A stretch of 8,531 bases of DNA from an uncultured Collinsella sp. GTDB taxonomy: Bacteria; Actinomycetota; Coriobacteriia; Coriobacteriales; Coriobacteriaceae. This document shows, one piece after another, positions 6,038-8,531 of the stretch. The position numbers and the translations under genes were made by a program. The DNA lies in assembly GCA_900548815.1 (NCBI GenBank), contig URLR01000075.1:1-8531 (forward strand). The letters run 5' to 3'. The notes below the pieces were generated by a model. The model was given only the letters and a program-made list of their open reading frames with translations, did no database searches and was not told the origin of the DNA. The stretch's first letter is position 1. Every line of letters starts with the position of its first letter.

Positions 6038-6961
6038 TTACAGCTTGGCGTCGATGTCGACGCTCTGATACGTAGGGGTCTGCTGGACATAGAGCTTGAT
6101 GCCCATGTCGAGCAGCTGGTTGACGTCGGCCTTCTGGGCGGCGTCGAGGAAGACGGAGCTGTCCTTGCCGCCGACCTGATCGGCACCGTCGTGGTTGGCG
6201 GTGGCGCCCAGGTTGATGGCGTCGAGCTTGTAGCCCTGGCAGAACTGCAGCATCTCGGCCGTGTTGCCAAAGACGAACATGACGCGCTCGCCGAGGGTGT
6301 TGAGCTTGTCCATCTTGGCGAGGGCACGCTCGACGGTGAAGACGTTCAGGCGCACGCCCTGGGGCTTGGCCAGCTTAAGAGCGCCCTTCTTGATGTCATC
6401 GTTGGCGGCGGCGTTGTCGACGACGATGATGCGCTCGGCCTGAACCTTGGTGGTCCAGGTAAAGACGACCTGGCCGTGCAGCAGACGGTAGTCAAGACGT
6501 GCGAGGACGATCTTGGCGGGACCGGAGCTGTGACGGGGCGCCTTAGCCTTCTTGGCGGGAGCCGCGGCGGCCTCGACCGGTGCGTTGGGGTTGGTCAGAC
6601 CGGTGCGGGCCTCGTTGATGAGGGCCGCGAGCTCGGCGCCCTTGACGGGGACGGGGCTCATAGCGAGCGTGAGCGCCAGCGGGATGTTGAAACCGCTGAC
6701 AACCGTGAACTTCGTGCCGTTCTTGGAAAGCTCGACCATGCTGTTGTTGACCGAGCTGCCGAGCATATCGGTCAGCACATAGACGGTGTCGTCCGCGTTG
6801 AACGTGGCGATCATGGCGTCCACCTTATTGGTGATGGGCTCCTTGTCGTCACGAGCAAGCGACACGACGTGGACGTTCGACACGTCGCCGAGAACCATCT
6901 CGAGCGTGTCTTTGGCGCCTGCGGCCAGGCCGCCATGAGATGCGAGAATGATCTGATTCAT
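6038..6961 (-). CDS. PTS mannose-family fused EIIAB component
   Basis: A 307-residue cytoplasmic phosphotransfer protein. Residues 1-122 are the EIIA domain, with the phospho-accepting histidine H9 in LASHGG. Residues 123-147 form an Ala/Pro/Lys-rich linker. Residues 148-307 are the EIIB domain with ARLDYRLLHGQV (154-165), whose H162 is the expected second phosphorylation site. Phosphate passes from HPr to H9, then to H162, then to the incoming sugar at EIIC/EIID. No HPr or enzyme I gene is in the window, so general PTS proteins elsewhere must serve it. ATG at 6961 has AAGGAGG seven bases upstream. It is the first gene of the operon and follows a region with an operator-like motif and tandem repeats. 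Specificity within the mannose family cannot be read from this sequence. The deglycase neighbour points to a glycated amino acid. Confidence 0.95.
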   Translation of the reverse strand: MNQIILASHGGLAAGAKDTLEMVLGDVSNVHVVSLARDDKEPITNKVDAMIATFNADDTVYVLTDMLGSSVNNSMVELSKNGTKFTVVSGFNIPLALTLAMSPVPVKGAELAALINEARTGLTNPNAPVEAAAAPAKKAKAPRHSSGPAKIVLARLDYRLLHGQVVFTWTTKVQAERIIVVDNAAANDDIKKGALKLAKPQGVRLNVFTVERALAKMDKLNTLGERVMFVFGNTAEMLQFCQGYKLDAINLGATANHDGADQVGGKDSSVFLDAAQKADVNQLLDMGIKLYVQQTPTYQSVDIDAKL

Positions 6962-6987
6962 CTTGCCTCCTCCTTTTCGTTATGGTC

Positions 6988-7007
6988 ATTATAACGTCTT
7001 ATACGTT
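6988..7007 (-). promoter_or_regulatory. PTS operon -10 box with overlapping candidate GntR operator
   Basis: In transcript sense a perfect TATAAT (6988-6993) lies 26 bases upstream of the EIIAB ATG and overlaps AACGTATAAGACGTTATA (6990-7007). This 18-mer contains an exact inverted repeat AACGT-N5-ACGTT and the ten bases AGACGTTATA also found upstream of the regulator gene. No good -35 box is at the usual distance, so activation may be needed. An alternative TATACT -10 lies at 7024-7029. Overlap with the -10 box fits repression (inference). Confidence 0.5.
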
Positions 7008-7031
7008 GCTTATATTGCTAATTAGTATAAA

Positions 7032-7066
7032 GACCGTTCGCGGGTGAAAATCGACCGTTGACGGGT
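7032..7066. repeat. two tandem 14-mers, 21-bp period, upstream of the PTS promoter
   Basis: GACCGTTCGCGGGT (7032-7045) and GACCGTTGACGGGT (7053-7066) match at 12 of 14 bases. Their 21-bp spacing places them on the same DNA face, roughly 50-85 bases upstream of the start point predicted from TATAAT. This is the usual place for activator sites. No other copy was seen in the window. Confidence 0.5.
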
Positions 7067-7143
7067 TTAACGTACTTGAAACGTTGGGCTGGGTAGGCCG
7101 GCGCTAGCTGGATAACCCCAGGTCAGACCCTGCGCGCAATCCC

Positions 7144-8226
7144 CTATCGCACGAAGTACCAGGGGCTTTCCTGCACGGTGGGCTCCAGCGCGATGCCGGT
7201 GCGTTCCTTAAACAGATCCATGTCCTGCGATTTCTCCGTCCACCACGCATTGGGCTTAAAGGTCATGCTCTCAACGACATGACCGACAAACACACTGTTG
7301 CGCAGCCTGGAGAAGTCGGTGTTCATAATCAGGATGGACGCGAGCACCAGCACAATGCCCAGGACCTTGATCGCGCCGGCGGGCTCGGCATAGACACCAA
7401 TGCCCACCAGTACGGTGACGACCGTCTCGAATGACATTACGACGGGAACTTTCGACGTCTCGAGCCCCATGGACAGACCCTGCATATATAAGATGTAGGC
7501 CACGGCTGTGGGGATGAGTCCAAAGCCAAGGAACAACAGCAGCAGCTGTGGCGACATTGCCGCGGTGACATCCGGCCACGGAGCCGCGATAGCTGCCATA
7601 ACCGCACCGCCAAAAACAAAGCCCCAAAACGTGACAGCCAGCGGGTGGACCGTCTTGGTTGCTATTCGGCTAAACACCGCGAGCGACGCACCACAAAGGC
7701 CTGCAATCACGCCCGACGTGACGCCCCAAACCGAAAAATGAAAACCGGAAAGGTCGCCATTGGTCACCGCAAGCACGCAGCCAACGATGTTAAAGACAAT
7801 GGCAACGAGCTTGTTAGGGGTCACGTCCTCGCGATAAAGCACGCGGCCGAGCGCGACGCCAAACACCGGCGAGGTGTAGAGCAGCACCGAGGCCGTGGAC
7901 ATGCCCACCTCGCCCATGCACTCGTAATAGCAGGTGTTAGCGGCGGCCAAACCGACGATACCGACAAGTGCGCAGGGAACAAGCTCTTTAGGGCTTGCCT
8001 TGAACAGGGCCAGCGGACCCTGAGCCACGGTAGACCCCTCACCCGGACGGCAGCCCATAAACATCAGAACCGGCGCCAAGATAAGCGCTCCGACCAACAA
8101 GCGAAAGGCCGCCATGCTCTGGGACGAAACGCCCATGGCCGCAATGCCGTTTACAAAGATTCCGATGCTGCCCCACATAAGCGCGGCGATCAGCACCAGC
8201 ACATAGCCCAGATTGCTTTTCTTCAA
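7144..8226 (-). CDS. EamA/DMT-family transporter with C-terminal extension
   Basis: A 360-residue membrane protein with the two EamA repeats and about ten predicted membrane helices between residues 6 and 302. MWGSIGIFVNG (17-27) is the typical start of the first repeat, and a second repeat runs from about 166 to 302. Family members mostly export amino acids or metabolites, but the substrate here is unknown. A polar tail of about 55 residues (FKPNAWWTEKSQDMDLF and beyond) extends past the last helix and is absent from typical members. The TTG at 8226 is preferred over an upstream GTG at 8262, because GGAGG lies five bases before TTG while the GTG has no ribosome site. A motif shared with the PTS and regulator promoters lies upstream. 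The stop is 182 bases before EIIAB with no clear terminator between, so read-through into the PTS operon is possible. Confidence 0.88.
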   Translation of the reverse strand: MKKSNLGYVLVLIAALMWGSIGIFVNGIAAMGVSSQSMAAFRLLVGALILAPVLMFMGCRPGEGSTVAQGPLALFKASPKELVPCALVGIVGLAAANTCYYECMGEVGMSTASVLLYTSPVFGVALGRVLYREDVTPNKLVAIVFNIVGCVLAVTNGDLSGFHFSVWGVTSGVIAGLCGASLAVFSRIATKTVHPLAVTFWGFVFGGAVMAAIAAPWPDVTAAMSPQLLLLFLGFGLIPTAVAYILYMQGLSMGLETSKVPVVMSFETVVTVLVGIGVYAEPAGAIKVLGIVLVLASILIMNTDFSRLRNSVFVGHVVESMTFKPNAWWTEKSQDMDLFKERTGIALEPTVQESPWYFVR

Positions 8227-8264
8227 CGCAGCCTCCTCGGTATTGTTTCCAATATGTTTCACAC

Positions 8265-8294
8265 TACGTTATAGTCGTTATATACATTTTTCAA
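8265..8294 (-). promoter_or_regulatory. candidate EamA promoter with GntR operator-like motif
   Basis: Plus-strand TACGTTATAGTCGTTATA (8265-8282) matches the PTS site at 13 of 18 bases and carries CGTTATA twice (8267-8273, 8276-8282). In transcript sense TTGAAA (8289-8294) and TATAAC (8268-8273) could be -35 and -10 boxes, with a short 15-base spacer overlapped by the motif. It lies about 40-55 bases upstream of the TTG start. Confidence 0.4.
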
Positions 8295-8340
8295 GACACA
8301 AATCGGCGAGCGGAAAAATCTGCTCTACCGCTACAACCCA

Positions 8341-8397
8341 TTGGTGCAAAGGGGTCAGGTTCATATGCGCCAACTTGGTGCAAAGTAACCTGTCCCC
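8341..8397. repeat. REP-like imperfect palindrome
   Basis: GGGGTCAGGTT begins a 21-base arm (8351-8371) that pairs at 16 of 21 positions with the arm at 8377-8397 (ending CCTGTCCCC) around the loop AACTT. TTGGTGCAAAG occurs twice (8341-8351, 8375-8385). It resembles the dispersed GGGGACAGGTTACTTTGC-type palindromes associated with REP-linked tyrosine transposases (from memory, not searched). A 14-base part is shared with the repeat at 3043-3056. It lies in the 305-base stretch from 8227 to the window end that has no supported gene. Confidence 0.6.
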
Positions 8398-8412
8398 AAT
8401 GACTAGGACTGT

Positions 8413-8441
8413 CCCCAAGTGCCGAACGTCTCCAAGTGCCG
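8413..8441. repeat. short direct repeat CCAAGTGCCG, 17-base period
   Basis: CCAAGTGCCG occurs at 8415-8424 and 8432-8441, preceded by CC and CT respectively, directly beside the REP-like palindrome. It is probably part of the same repeat cluster. The bases from 8442 to 8510 show nothing assignable. Confidence 0.45.
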
Positions 8442-8510
8442 CATCTGGGCCAAGGCGACGCCGATGTTTTGGTACCGACAGACACTATGACCCAATCCGA
8501 GGGCACTAAA

Positions 8511-8529
8511 AAGATAGGAGCCCCCGCTC
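8511..8529 (-). terminator. possible terminator of a gene beyond the window
   Basis: In transcript sense a GAGC-GGGG-GCTC hairpin (8518-8529) is followed by CTATCTTTTTAG, i.e. a U-run. It would end a minus-strand gene lying beyond base 8531. The stem is only 4 bp within the window, so confidence is limited. Confidence 0.35.
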
Positions 8530-8531
8530 GT

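Noticed and set aside
6191..6994. Plus-strand open frame opposite EIIAB
   Set aside because: It is a shadow of the EIIAB gene, with biased composition and no recognisable domain.
7080..7143. Terminator for the EamA gene
   Set aside because: Only short, weak stems (for example CAGG/CCTG) without a U-tract could be found.
8227..8262. Extending the EamA protein to the upstream GTG at 8262
   Set aside because: The GTG lacks a Shine-Dalgarno sequence, while the added codons contain a strong GAGGAGG placed correctly for the TTG at 8226.
8291..8506. Small minus-strand frame over the REP-like palindrome
   Set aside because: Its sequence is generated by the repeat cluster, with no ribosome site and no domain.
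1..8531. tRNA, rRNA, CRISPR array, prophage or insertion-sequence genes
   Set aside because: No cloverleaf, regularly spaced repeat array, integrase or transposase sequence was seen.

Overview
The window reads as part of a chromosome of a high-GC Gram-positive gut bacterium, most likely a Coriobacteriia member close to Collinsella. The reasons are purine-rich AAGGAGG-type ribosome binding sites, GTG and TTG starts, the protein flavour, and intergenic repeats of the GGGGTCAGGTT / CCTGTCCCC type. The genus is an inference and was not tested by a search. All seven supported genes lie on the minus strand, so transcription runs from high to low coordinates.

Reading in the direction of transcription: an EamA-family transporter (7144-8226) is followed by a promoter region with regulatory-looking repeats (6962-7143). 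Next comes an operon encoding a mannose-family PTS permease as EIIAB (6038-6961), EIIC (5207-6001) and EIID (4360-5193), then a SIS-domain enzyme resembling the FrlB-type deglycases (3180-4163). A strong rho-independent terminator (3115-3145) closes this unit. A HAD-family sugar phosphatase or phosphomutase-like gene (2391-3020) follows a dispersed repeat. After a repeat-filled 354-base gap come a YitT-family membrane protein (1029-2036) and a GntR/HutC-type regulator (91-810).

Working model (inference): the PTS imports and 6-phosphorylates an Amadori-type amino-acid sugar such as fructoselysine or glucoselysine, and the SIS enzyme cleaves it to a sugar phosphate and a free amino acid. A 12-base motif, nnAG(A/T)CGTTATA, occurs upstream of the regulator, the PTS operon and the EamA gene. 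This suggests one regulon controlled by the GntR protein, with the EamA transporter possibly moving the substrate or the released amino acid. The HAD and YitT genes lack the motif and may be unrelated neighbours.

Intergenic DNA is unusually rich in structure. It holds a 119-base element bounded by 15-base perfect inverted repeats, two tandem repeats each with a 21-base period, two perfect 10-bp hairpins between EIID and the SIS gene, and REP-like palindromes.
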